A stretch of DNA of 64,000 bases, from contig CAJTJY010000016.1 of the NCBI GenBank assembly GCA_910576975.1, positions 23,300 through 87,299 on the forward strand, read 5' to 3'. The stretch is from an uncultured Lachnospiraceae bacterium (GTDB lineage Bacteria; Bacillota; Clostridia; Lachnospirales; Lachnospiraceae). Below, piece by piece: positions 18,301 to 26,448 of this stretch. Every line of letters starts with the position of its first letter. Positions within the stretch are counted from its first letter, which is position 1. The notes below the pieces were generated by a model. It saw only the letters and a list, made by a program, of their open reading frames with translations, did not search any database and was not told the DNA's origin. Both the position numbers and the translations under genes were made by a program.

Positions 18301-19491
18301 TCAGACAGATACATCTGAACGAATGTAATAATTTCTATATATCTCAGAAACACAGCCTTTTTCTTGCAATGTTTCCAGATTTTCCATTAATGCCCCTAGA
18401 GGCATCCCTGTCTCTTTCAAAAGCTCCTCTATGCTTCTTGGAGACAAATCGAGACAACTATACACCAACCTTTCTAAATTTTCAAGATGGTTTTTTTGTT
18501 TTAGAGAAGAATTTTCTCCTGATTCTGCAAAAATATGCATCTCCCTTAGAAAATCCTCCATGTTTAGAAAAACGCCTGCACCCTGCTGAATCAGACAGTT
18601 CGTGCCATAACTTAGAGCATCGCAGATCCTTCCTGGAACTGCATAAATATCTTTTCCCTGCTCCAGCGCAAAATCTACAGTAATCAGGGAGCCACTGCGC
18701 TTTTTCGCCTCTACCACGAGAATGCAATCTGACAAGCCACTGATAATTCGGTTTCGCTGAGGAAAATACATGGCATGAGGCTTGGCATGCGGCGGGTATT
18801 CAGACAAAAGCCCCCCTGCCTGGATCAAGTCGTCGTACAATTTGCGATTCATTGCGGGATAGCACACGTCTATGCCGCACCCCAGCACGCCGCAAGAATA
18901 TCCGCCGCTTAGCAGCGCCCCGCTTTGCGCTGCCCCATCTACGCCAGACGCCATGCCGCTAATGACGGCAACCCCCGCTTTTGCCAGTCCCTGCCCGATC
19001 TTCTCTGCTATAATCTTCCCATACGAAGAACATATTCTCGCTCCTACCACGCCAACAGCCTTCTGTCTTTCATCTGGTAATTTGCCACGGCAAAACAACC
19101 CGTATGGCGGATTATAAATTTCTTTAAGTTTGCCTGGATATTCTTCCTCCTGCCAGGTTACTAACCTGATCCCTGCATTTTCAATGTCATCCAATTCCTG
19201 TAGTAGCTTCCCAAGAGATTGTTTTTTCGCCTCTTTCAAGAGCTCCTTTTCTCTGTCAGTCAAAAATGGCAGATTAGAAATATCGTTTTCTTCTGCATGA
19301 TAAATTTCCCTTGCTCCCCCAAACATTGCTTCCAGGCAGATTTTTTTCTTTCCAGCAAGGAACGTAAGACAAGAAAGCCAGTATTTATAGGAAGCTAAGC
19401 CTTTACCTTTTTCGCCTCTCGAATGTTGTTCGCAGTCTTGCAAAACAGCATAGGAAGATACTTCATTATATCGCCAGTTATTTTCTTTCAT
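18301..19491 (-). CDS. dprA: DprA/Smf, DNA processing protein
   Basis: 396 residues. The Rossmann-type core starts near residue 140 (AVGVVGARICSSYGKIIAEK, then SGMASGVDGAAQSGALL and FPQRNRIISGLSDCILVVEA). A C-terminal winged-helix-like tail follows (LLKETGMPLGALMENLETLQ). It loads RecA onto incoming single-stranded DNA during transformation. The start at 19491 overlaps the comM stop as ATGA; a GTG at 19503 has no well-spaced site. The pair dprA-comM suggests a retained DNA-uptake processing function. Confidence 0.94.
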   Translation of the reverse strand: MKENNWRYNEVSSYAVLQDCEQHSRGEKGKGLASYKYWLSCLTFLAGKKKICLEAMFGGAREIYHAEENDISNLPFLTDREKELLKEAKKQSLGKLLQELDDIENAGIRLVTWQEEEYPGKLKEIYNPPYGLFCRGKLPDERQKAVGVVGARICSSYGKIIAEKIGQGLAKAGVAVISGMASGVDGAAQSGALLSGGYSCGVLGCGIDVCYPAMNRKLYDDLIQAGGLLSEYPPHAKPHAMYFPQRNRIISGLSDCILVVEAKKRSGSLITVDFALEQGKDIYAVPGRICDALSYGTNCLIQQGAGVFLNMEDFLREMHIFAESGENSSLKQKNHLENLERLVYSCLDLSPRSIEELLKETGMPLGALMENLETLQEKGCVSEIYRNYYIRSDVSV

Positions 19492-21050
19492 TCCCAATTC
19501 CACACCTTTCTGTCCAAACTGCGGAACAAAAGGCTCTCTTGAACGTGAGAGCGCTCAATCCGCTTCGTTCCTTCCATATCGGCAATGGTGCGGGCCACCC
19601 GGATAATTCGATAATATCCACGCGCCGTCAACTCCAGACGTTCAAAAGAATCTCTGAGAAGCTTTTCGCCCTCTGGCGCCATTGGGCACCATTCTTTGAT
19701 CAATGTTGAAGGAATCTGACTGTTATACGATATACCCGTGCCTGCAAACCGTGTTTGCTGAATGCGCTGCGTTTGTTCCACTCTGCTGCGGATCTCTGCA
19801 GATGTTTCCTCTGTTTTCGCCTCTGTCAGTTCAGAAAGCGTTGGACGCAGCACCTCCACGCACAGATCCATACGGTCCAGCAAAGGGCGGCTGATCTTGT
19901 TCAAATGACGTTCGATGACCGCCTTAGAGCAGGTACAACGGCTGCGATCTGGAAAAAAACCACAACTACATGGATTCATTGCTGCGACCAGCATAATGTC
20001 AGCCGGAAAAAAGTACGTGCCTGTCTTTCGTGCCAGCCTTATTTCCCGTTCCTCTAAGGGCTGGCGCAGCACCTCCAAGACAGGCTTTTGAAACTCCGTC
20101 AGCTCGTCCAAAAACAATACTCCCTTATGAGCCAGGCTGATTTCTCCTGGCTTTGGCACAGTTCCGCCTCCCGCCAGTCCTGCCAGACTGATCGTATGAT
20201 GAGGGCTTCGGTAGGGTCTTTCTAGAAAATTTCTTTCCCGCTGCTCAAACATTCCGGCAACACTGTAAACCTTTGCAAGCTCTAATGCTTCTTCCTGCGT
20301 TAAAGACGGCAAAATAGTAGAAACCGCTTGTGCCGCCATTGTCTTTCCTGCACCCGGAGACCCGAGCATCAGCATATTATGCCTGCCGCTGGCAGCAATC
20401 TCGCAGGCACGCTTTAAAATTTTTTGACCGCAAATTGCTGCAAAGTCATAATCTTTCCTTGAAAGCACAGGCGCCGCATGTCCTGCTTTTTGATCGTGTT
20501 GAGGATCAGAAGATTTTGCGCTATGCCAAGTTCCGGCATGAAACTGCTTTACCAGTTCAATGACCTGATTTAAGCTTTCTCCTGGCAGAATCGTGACCTC
20601 GTTTACTACCTGTGCTTCGTTTGCATTCTCTTTTGGAACGCAAACCACTCGTTTCCCCTCTTCTCTAGCTGCAAGAACCATGGGCAAAATGCCAGACGTT
20701 GGACGAATCTCCCCGTTTAAGCTGATTTCTCCCGCAAACAAGATTCCATCCAGGCATTCCTGCGCAATTTTGCCATAGGCAGATAAAATGGCAAGAGCGA
20801 TCGGCAGGTCAAAAACAGTTCCAGTTTTCCTGATATCCGCTGGAAAAAGATTAACAGTAATCTTTTTTGGCGAAAGACGTATTCCGCTGTTGCGAATTGC
20901 GGCTCGGATCCGTTCTTTTGCCTCTTTTACTTCAGAAGACAGAACGCCTACCATCTCAAGCGCAGGCATTCCATCGCATACGTCTGCTTCCACTTGAATT
21001 AAAATACTTTGAATGCCGCAGACAATCGCCGTAGATACAATACTATACAA
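19488..21050 (-). CDS. comM: ComM/YifB family Mg-chelatase-like AAA ATPase
   Basis: 520 residues. An N-terminal Lon-protease-like fold has GIRLSPKKITVNLFPADIRK and TGTVFDLPIALAIL. Next come the AAA core with Walker A GSPGAGKTMAA (about residues 231-241) and the Mg-chelatase signature PYRSPHHTISLAGLAGGG, then the C-terminal helical domain. The start is TTG at 21050 with GGGAGG 5 bp upstream, giving MYSIVSTAIVCG, which matches the family start; a longer frame to 21116 exists but has no site. ComM is a hexameric helicase aiding branch migration in transformation. Confidence 0.93.
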   Translation of the reverse strand: MYSIVSTAIVCGIQSILIQVEADVCDGMPALEMVGVLSSEVKEAKERIRAAIRNSGIRLSPKKITVNLFPADIRKTGTVFDLPIALAILSAYGKIAQECLDGILFAGEISLNGEIRPTSGILPMVLAAREEGKRVVCVPKENANEAQVVNEVTILPGESLNQVIELVKQFHAGTWHSAKSSDPQHDQKAGHAAPVLSRKDYDFAAICGQKILKRACEIAASGRHNMLMLGSPGAGKTMAAQAVSTILPSLTQEEALELAKVYSVAGMFEQRERNFLERPYRSPHHTISLAGLAGGGTVPKPGEISLAHKGVLFLDELTEFQKPVLEVLRQPLEEREIRLARKTGTYFFPADIMLVAAMNPCSCGFFPDRSRCTCSKAVIERHLNKISRPLLDRMDLCVEVLRPTLSELTEAKTEETSAEIRSRVEQTQRIQQTRFAGTGISYNSQIPSTLIKEWCPMAPEGEKLLRDSFERLELTARGYYRIIRVARTIADMEGTKRIERSHVQESLLFRSLDRKVWNWE

Positions 21051-21203
21051 AGATACCTCCCTTTGTGCTGGTTGGGGATTTATGGGCAGACATGCCCTGA
21101 AAAAAGACAGGTTCATCGTATCATATTTTCTTCTATTTGAAAAGCCGTTTTTTGTCAGCGGTCTGAATTTTCAAACCGCCGGCAATCCAAAGCCACAGTC
21201 TTG

Positions 21204-21830
21204 TCAGACAGTCTCAAAACAGTCTTTCAACTTTTCCAGCGCACGTTTTTCAATCCGGCTTACATAAGAACGGGAGATTCCAAGCTTATCTGCTATTTCT
21301 CTTTGAGTCACTGGTTTCTGATTATACAGTCCATACCTCCACTGTATAATATCCCTCTCCCTGTCATTTAATACTTTGGGAATCATCTCATAGACTTTTT
21401 TGCTGTTTCCTTTCAGCTCAATGATCTCAAAAATATCTCTGTCCGTACTTTCTACCACGTCCATAAGGCTAATTTGATTTCCCTCTTTATCTGTCCCGAT
21501 GGGCTCATATAAGGATACTTCCCTAGAGGTTTTCTTCTTTCCTCTAAAATACATCAGCAATTCATTGTCAATGCATCGCGCCGCATAAGTGGCGAGGCGG
21601 TTTCCACGTTCATTATTAAATGTAGCAATCGCCTTGATAAGCCCGATGGTTCCAATAGAAATCAGATCTTCCATATCCTCGTCGCCGTTCTGATACTTCC
21701 TGGAAATATGCGCTACCAGTCTCAGATTCCGTTCAATCAAAGTATGTTTAGCTTCAAGGTCGCCCTCTCTCATTTTTTCCAGATAATATTTTTCTTCCTC
21801 TGCATTCAGCGGCAATAAAAAAGTTTTCAA
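21204..21830 (-). CDS. sigK: Sporulation sigma factor SigK, without pro-sequence
   Basis: 208 residues. Region 2 is NLRLVAHISRKYQNGDEDME, followed by DLISIGTIGLIKAI and the mother-cell-sigma segment. Region 4 ends TQREIADKLGISRSYVSRIE and KRALEKL. The start is TTG with AGAGGTG 5 bp upstream, and an in-frame TAG lies 12 codons before it. There is thus no room for the roughly 20-residue membrane pro-sequence of Bacillus SigK. The gene is continuous, with no skin-type interruption. SigK drives late mother-cell genes. Confidence 0.92.
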   Translation of the reverse strand: MKTFLLPLNAEEEKYYLEKMREGDLEAKHTLIERNLRLVAHISRKYQNGDEDMEDLISIGTIGLIKAIATFNNERGNRLATYAARCIDNELLMYFRGKKKTSREVSLYEPIGTDKEGNQISLMDVVESTDRDIFEIIELKGNSKKVYEMIPKVLNDRERDIIQWRYGLYNQKPVTQREIADKLGISRSYVSRIEKRALEKLKDCFETV

Positions 21831-21918
21831 AAAAGCACCTCTAAGCTGATTTATTACATTCTATGAAAAATCAAGCCCTGAAGTGCCTTTCCATATTGAA
21901 TTAAATTTTTAAACCTTC

Positions 21919-21947
21919 TTGCCTGCTTGTTAAAAACAAGCTATACT
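21919..21947 (+). promoter_or_regulatory. DUF4250 promoter with a palindrome filling the spacer
   Basis: TTGCCT (21919-21924) and TATACT (21942-21947) are separated by exactly 17 bp. Those 17 bp are a perfect palindrome, GCTTGTT-AAA-AACAAGC. Such a placement is typical of a repressor operator. The gene starts 70 bp downstream. Confidence 0.65.
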
Positions 21948-22017
21948 TATAGATGATGATGGATCATTTCTGTCAAGAACCCATGATTTTATCACAACAA
22001 TAAACAGGAGGCATCTT

Positions 22018-22200
22018 ATGATTTTTCCCAAAGATCCCGTCATGCTGCTCAGCGTAGTGAACACCTATTTAAGAGACCATCATTCTTCTTTGGATGATCT
22101 ATGCAAAAGCAACGACATCTCAAAAGAAGAATTAACAAAACGGCTCGCCGCCATCTCTTACTGTTACGACGACGGACAAAATCAATTTGTTCAGGAATAA
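22018..22200 (+). CDS. DUF4250 family small protein
   Basis: 60 residues, MIFPKDPVMLLSVVNTYLRD followed by HHSSLDDLCKSNDI and YDDGQNQF. This matches the small DUF4250 family widespread in Lachnospiraceae; no function is known. No membrane segment. AGGAGG lies 6 bp before the ATG. It converges on the DUF5662 gene with a 10-bp overlap of their 3' ends, and is driven by its own promoter (21919-21947). Confidence 0.88.
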   Translation: MIFPKDPVMLLSVVNTYLRDHHSSLDDLCKSNDISKEELTKRLAAISYCYDDGQNQFVQE

Positions 22201-22754
22201 GGCCGGTAAGGCGTCCCATAGTCTTTCTGCTTCAATAAAACATCCCTGATATAATCATAAACAGCTTCTTCCCCCTGGTCCGCCAGCATATGGAGAAGCT
22301 GTTCTAGCAGCGCCCTGGTCTCTTGATGGAGAATATGGTATTCTTTGCCATTTTCATAATATTCTAATGCACTGCGGTCTGTGTATTTCTCTTTCTGGTA
22401 ATTTTTTGAGGCAGATACCCGGTCTATGAACATTTCAACCACATACTTTAGCGGCATTTTCATCCCAGTTATGCCTTTTTGCGGTCCGGCTCCATAGTCT
22501 ATCCAATATTCCAAATGGTGCTTATTCCTGCCTTTATGATGCAGCCATGCCAAGGAATACCCTTTTTCTTTGCGCTCAATGTTATTAGGGCTTAAATTTC
22601 CCTGAAAATATCTGCACCCTACCAAGAATTCCGTAGGAGTATACTTAGACAGGTCATGCAGCAAGCCTTGCTTGTAAAGCCCTACTCTAAAGCATCCTTT
22701 CATTACCAGCATCTTGTGATGGTTTATGGTCTTAAAATGTTGCCATGCCTTCAT
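22191..22754 (-). CDS. DUF5662 family protein
   Basis: 187 residues, soluble. The N-terminal block FKTINHHKMLVMKGCFRVGL plus GLLHDLSKYTPTEF and the later AWLHHKGRNKHHLEYW carry many conserved His and Asp residues, which suggests a metal-binding, HD-like helical fold. The family is common in Clostridia, sometimes mislabelled catalase; function unknown. AGAGGT precedes the ATG. It is followed by the convergent DUF4250 gene. Confidence 0.82.
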   Translation of the reverse strand: MKAWQHFKTINHHKMLVMKGCFRVGLYKQGLLHDLSKYTPTEFLVGCRYFQGNLSPNNIERKEKGYSLAWLHHKGRNKHHLEYWIDYGAGPQKGITGMKMPLKYVVEMFIDRVSASKNYQKEKYTDRSALEYYENGKEYHILHQETRALLEQLLHMLADQGEEAVYDYIRDVLLKQKDYGTPYRPYS

Positions 22755-22776
22755 ATATTACCTCTCAAAATAATAT

Positions 22777-23430
22777 TCATCTCATCCTAATAATTAAATA
22801 TAAGATTAACAAATGAGCCGGATAAAACGCATAAAATAAATATTTTACGGATGCTCCCTTTTTACCGTTATACAGCAGCATGGGAACTACCGCAAACGTT
22901 GCGCAGGCTTGAATTCCGACTCCATAGAGAACCAGATTCTCAGCAGCAAATATAATCTGCTTCCATATTTTTCTGTCATACAGCAAATAATAACAAAAAA
23001 TAAATACAATGCCTGCTCCTCCATAATCCGTTCCCATGACCTCAGCAGCAGCCACCATTAAAACGAAAATTAAACCAACCATTAATTTATTCTTGCTTTG
23101 CTGCGCAAGGTCGATCGCTAAAACCCCAAAAAGCAAAGTAAAAAATACGTTTTGGCTTTCCCAGCGAATTCCGCCATAAAATGCATAATCAAACGGCAAC
23201 TCAGAGATCAGGGCAAATGCCAGCAACCTGATTTCATACTTACGTATATTTCCAGTATGCATGGCGCCCTCGACCAGCAAAAAACAATAGATTGGAAACG
23301 CAAGACGGCCAATCATCCGAAGAATAAGGTACTGGGGGAAAAGAACATATCCGATATGATCCGTCAGCATGGACGCCATGGCAATGCATTTTAAGGCTGA
23401 TCCGCTTACCCCGAATTTTTGTTGTGTCAT
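22777..23430 (-). CDS. TraX family membrane protein
   Basis: 217 residues with about seven or eight hydrophobic helices. The start LKCIAMASMLTDHIGYVLFP plus RMIGRLAFPIYCFLLVEG is the TraX/acyltransferase-like signature with the conserved Asp-His. TraX acetylates pilin in F plasmids; chromosomal Firmicutes copies are of unknown substrate. The start overlaps the stop of the preceding glycogen-debranching-like gene as ATGA, so the two are coupled. Confidence 0.85.
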   Translation of the reverse strand: MTQQKFGVSGSALKCIAMASMLTDHIGYVLFPQYLILRMIGRLAFPIYCFLLVEGAMHTGNIRKYEIRLLAFALISELPFDYAFYGGIRWESQNVFFTLLFGVLAIDLAQQSKNKLMVGLIFVLMVAAAEVMGTDYGGAGIVFIFCYYLLYDRKIWKQIIFAAENLVLYGVGIQACATFAVVPMLLYNGKKGASVKYLFYAFYPAHLLILYLIIRMR

Positions 23431-25361
23431 TTCTTCCTATTTCCTTTTGAGTTTTTCTTTTTTCTCGCAGGCTTTCCCGACAAAAGGCAGATCGCCTGTT
23501 CTTCTACCCGTATCTCTCGTATTTCTCCTAGGTGTTCCGTTTCCTCCAAAATGGAAGCATTTCTTGACGTATCCAGAAGTAATTTCCACTCTATTCCACC
23601 AGGTAGTGCAAATTTCTGGGATCCATATTGAAAATTATATGCTATATAAATATTTTCTGCCAAATGTGCATAAGCGCCTGCATAGTACATCCCAATAAAG
23701 CCACGATTCATGCCAAAATCAATTCTCCACCCTGCGTCACCGTGATAGGAAAGATCTGGACACCCTGCATTCTCATAATCCATCATCCGATAAGGATTTG
23801 GACACCTAATCATGCCGTAGTTCTTCCGAAGCTCGGAAAGTCCATGAACGTAAGCGATCAGCTCTTTGCACGTCTCGTTCGTCTTCCAGTCCTTCCATCC
23901 AACCACGTTATCTTGGCAATAGGCGTTATTATTTCCATCCTGGGAATTGGCAGACTCGTCTCCCATCCAAAGCATCGGCACTCCCTGTGCAAAAAACAGA
24001 ATTGCAAGCGCATTGCGCACCTGCCGTTTGCGCAGCTCAAGCACTGAACGTTTGCGGCTAAACCCTTCCTGACCGCAATTGCTGCTAAAATTCCAATGGA
24101 TCCCGTCCCGGTTTTCTTCCCCATTTAATTCATTATGCTTCTGTTCATAAGAAAAGACGTCCCAAAGCGTAAATCCATTATTTTCTGCAATAAAATTTAT
24201 AAAGCCTTGACGAGCCTGCTGTCTGCGCATATGACACGCAAACTCATAGATGCTGCCGCTTTGATGATTTAAAATCTTACGGGCTTCGTACAAGAATTCT
24301 TCATTATAAGTATACAGCTCAGGTCCGAACCGTTGCGGATCCTGTGCCAGCTCCTTGGGAAACTCACCAAAAAGTAATTTGCAGCCGCAAAGCAATTCAT
24401 CCTGCGCCAAAAGATTTGCAGCGGCTGGGTTCCCAATAATACGGAATCCATCCACATGATATTCCTTACGCCAGTAATGCAATACATGCATGATTAAATG
24501 TAGATTTGTATTTTCTGGAAAATAAAATTCTAACATGCACTCCATGTTTTTCTGATGCATAGATAATATCAAATGTTTTAATTCGTCTGGGTTGTTTTCC
24601 CCTAAATACGATGCCTTGGGCGCAAAGTAATTTCCGACAGTATATCCCCAGTAATTAATCATGTCTCTAGGATTCTGCTGATCTTTGGTCTCATCCAAGG
24701 CAAGAAACTCTTCGAACTCATACAAAGGCATAAACAGCAACGTGGTAATCCCTAAATACCTCAGATCATTAAGCTTGCGTTGTATTGCGCCAATAGTCCC
24801 TCTTTTTTTATTTTTGCGCATGCTCATGGTAAATCCCCTGGCATGAAGCTTATAAATCACCATATCTTCTTTTGAAATTCCTGGTGCTCTATCCTGTTTC
24901 CAATTAAATTCCGAAAAATAAAAGGAGCCTTTAATTTTCGCCCTTTCCTTTTCTGCTTTTTTTCGCTGTTCATGAAATGGAAGCTCCTGCCCCTCTTTGC
25001 GTATCTGTTCCTGTTGCGGTATAAATTGTTCCGTCTTTGGCAGCACTGGTCTGCGCCTCTCATCTCCCCAGATTTCCCGGCCTGCGATTTTTCTTGCGTA
25101 TCGGTCAACTACTTCCTGTTTATTTATTTCAAAATTATAATCATAATTCTCCCAATCCAGCCCCTGTACCCCCACCGTGTACAAAGTTTTCCGACCTTCT
25201 TCTGCTTTCATAGGAATTTTCTGAACCGTTCCATTTTCTCTGGGGTATAACATTAATTGGCATTTTGCATCTTCTGCAGCCTGTATTGAAAATAAAATGG
25301 TGTCACCCTGTTTTGTCACACCAGCCCTCTCCTGGCTTCCGGTACAAATTTGAAAATTCAT
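23427..25361 (-). CDS. GlgX/isoamylase-like protein lacking catalytic residues (probable pseudoenzyme)
   Basis: 644 residues, full GH13 isoamylase layout. An N-terminal CBM48-like region (about 1-95) is followed by the barrel, including the family motif KHNELNGEENRDG (about 408-420), SQDGNNNAYCQDN, and a C-terminal beta domain. The catalytic positions are changed. Region II reads DGFRII, with Ile309 where the nucleophile Asp stands. The His-Asp pair before GFTLWD is Asn394-Asn395. Region I, normally DVVYNH, reads EFYFPE. Only Glu333 may remain. The frame is intact, so it is a conserved-looking but probably inactive relative of glycogen debranching enzyme, perhaps a glycan-binding protein. Confidence 0.8.
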   Translation of the reverse strand: MNFQICTGSQERAGVTKQGDTILFSIQAAEDAKCQLMLYPRENGTVQKIPMKAEEGRKTLYTVGVQGLDWENYDYNFEINKQEVVDRYARKIAGREIWGDERRRPVLPKTEQFIPQQEQIRKEGQELPFHEQRKKAEKERAKIKGSFYFSEFNWKQDRAPGISKEDMVIYKLHARGFTMSMRKNKKRGTIGAIQRKLNDLRYLGITTLLFMPLYEFEEFLALDETKDQQNPRDMINYWGYTVGNYFAPKASYLGENNPDELKHLILSMHQKNMECMLEFYFPENTNLHLIMHVLHYWRKEYHVDGFRIIGNPAAANLLAQDELLCGCKLLFGEFPKELAQDPQRFGPELYTYNEEFLYEARKILNHQSGSIYEFACHMRRQQARQGFINFIAENNGFTLWDVFSYEQKHNELNGEENRDGIHWNFSSNCGQEGFSRKRSVLELRKRQVRNALAILFFAQGVPMLWMGDESANSQDGNNNAYCQDNVVGWKDWKTNETCKELIAYVHGLSELRKNYGMIRCPNPYRMMDYENAGCPDLSYHGDAGWRIDFGMNRGFIGMYYAGAYAHLAENIYIAYNFQYGSQKFALPGGIEWKLLLDTSRNASILEETEHLGEIREIRVEEQAICLLSGKPARKKKNSKGNRKK

Positions 25362-25406
25362 ATGCTCCTCCTGTGATGTCTGTTAATTTCTGCTGCTTGT
25401 CTCTAT

Positions 25407-25435
25407 ATTATAACAATTCATGCGAGATTTGGAAA
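25407..25435 (-). promoter_or_regulatory. Probable promoter of the GlgX-like gene
   Basis: On the minus strand, TATAAT (25407-25412) is preceded by TTTCCA (25430-25435) with a 17-bp spacer. The -10 is perfect, the -35 weak. Confidence 0.55.
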
Positions 25436-25450
25436 GAGATTTTCCACATA

Positions 25451-25553
25451 AAGATTGGAATTTTCTGAATTTTGTCAAATTTTTCCTCAAATCGAATTTT
25501 TTAACAAAGCATGAATGGCAGAATTTGACATTCATGCAAAAAATTCCAATCTT
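25451..25553. promoter_or_regulatory. Inverted repeat with a CodY-box-like site
   Basis: A perfect 14-bp inverted repeat (25451-25464 and 25540-25553) encloses a smaller one (GCATGAATG at 25509-25517, CATTCATGC at 25529-25537). On the minus strand 25459-25473 reads AAAATTCAGAAAATT, 13 of 15 matches to the CodY box AATTTTCWGAAAATT. The site lies just upstream of both divergent promoters, where a regulator could affect both. Confidence 0.45.
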
Positions 25554-25556
25554 CTA

Positions 25557-25584
25557 TTGACTTTTTTTCATTTCTTACTATAAT
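25557..25584 (+). promoter_or_regulatory. Sigma-A promoter of the polyamine transporter operon
   Basis: TTGACT (25557-25562), 16-bp spacer, TATAAT (25579-25584). A strong match. It lies about 315 bp before the first gene, implying a long leader. Confidence 0.7.
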
Positions 25585-25715
25585 AGATTTTGTTTATTAT
25601 TGTTAAACTCAAAAATCATTATTACTTTTATTTCATGAATATAAAAAGTGTTATCTACTTACCAATAAAATAAAAGCAGGTCAGCCTGTCATGGAACTGC
25701 TGAAGTTGCACAAAA

Positions 25716-25875
25716 TGTACTCTCGGATTCTCTTTGTGTCTGATTTTACGAGAAGATTTTTGTCAGATGTGCACAAATTTATGAGGCGTACCTGGATGGT
25801 ACGTTGATTGAATTTGTGTGCATTTGGCAGAAAATCAGCCGTAAAAGCAGGTATAAGAGAGAATCCGAGAGTACA
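25716..25875. repeat. 160-bp near-perfect palindrome in the leader of the polyamine operon
   Basis: The ends are an exact 18-bp inverted repeat (TGTACTCTCGGATTCTCT at 25716-25733 and its complement at 25858-25875). The centre is CGTACC-TGGAT-GGTACG, and most of the arms between also pair (for example ACAAATT with AATTTGT, CTGATTTT with AAAATCAG). It ends 23 bp before the XRE start codon. As RNA it would form one long hairpin. It has no coding capacity, so it is either a miniature palindromic mobile repeat or a structured leader. Confidence 0.75.
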
Positions 25876-25898
25876 TCAAACTATAAAGGAGGACTCTT

Positions 25899-26438
25899 AT
25901 GGATATCGGACATCGTATGAAAGAGCTGCGCATTCAATATGGACTGACGCAGCAGGAGCTGGCAGACCGCAGTGAATTATCCAAGGGCTTTATCTCCCAA
26001 TTAGAGCGGAACCTCACTTCCCCGTCTGTTGGAACCCTTTTAGATATCATCCAGTGCCTTGGCACTACGCCGGCTGAATTTTTTACAGATCAGGAACCAG
26101 AGCAACTAGTATTTCGCCAGGAAGATTATTTTATTAAGGAAAAAGAAAAACTTCACCATCAAGTAAAATGGCTAGTTCCTAACGCTCAGAAAAACGCCAT
26201 GGAGCCGATGCTTTTGACCCTTGCCCCCCACGGCATATCCGAAATCCAGCTTCCTCGTGAAGCTGAAGAATTCGGGTATGTGTTAAAAGGCAGCGTCAAG
26301 CTATACTATGGTCCCCGCTCTTTTACGGTAAAGCAAGGGGAATCCTTTTACTTTAAGGCTGAAAAAAAGCATTCTATTGAAAATTGCAGCAACAGGGAGT
26401 CGGTGATACTCTGGGTTTCCACTCCCCCAAGCTTCTAG
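25899..26438 (+). CDS. XRE family regulator with cupin domain (PuuR-like)
   Basis: 179 residues. The helix-turn-helix covers about 7-60 (MKELRIQYGLTQQELADRSE, then SKGFISQLERNLTSPSVGTL). The cupin domain covers about 108-177 (REAEEFGYVLKGSVKLYYG). This architecture is that of PuuR-type regulators that sense polyamines or related small molecules. It is the first gene of an operon with potABCD, 10 bp before potA, so it likely controls the transporter. AGGAGG lies 6 bp before the ATG. Confidence 0.9.
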   Translation: MDIGHRMKELRIQYGLTQQELADRSELSKGFISQLERNLTSPSVGTLLDIIQCLGTTPAEFFTDQEPEQLVFRQEDYFIKEKEKLHHQVKWLVPNAQKNAMEPMLLTLAPHGISEIQLPREAEEFGYVLKGSVKLYYGPRSFTVKQGESFYFKAEKKHSIENCSNRESVILWVSTPPSF

Positions 26439-26448
26439 GAGGACAGTT

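Larger units (their letters stand above)
25362..25898. other. Divergent regulatory region between the GlgX-like gene and the polyamine operon
   Basis: 537 bp holding, from left to right, a minus-strand promoter (25407-25435), a CodY-box-like sequence (25459-25473) inside an inverted repeat (25451-25553), a plus-strand promoter (25557-25584) and a 160-bp palindrome (25716-25875). The plus-strand transcript would carry a leader of about 300 nt before the first gene. Confidence 0.6.
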
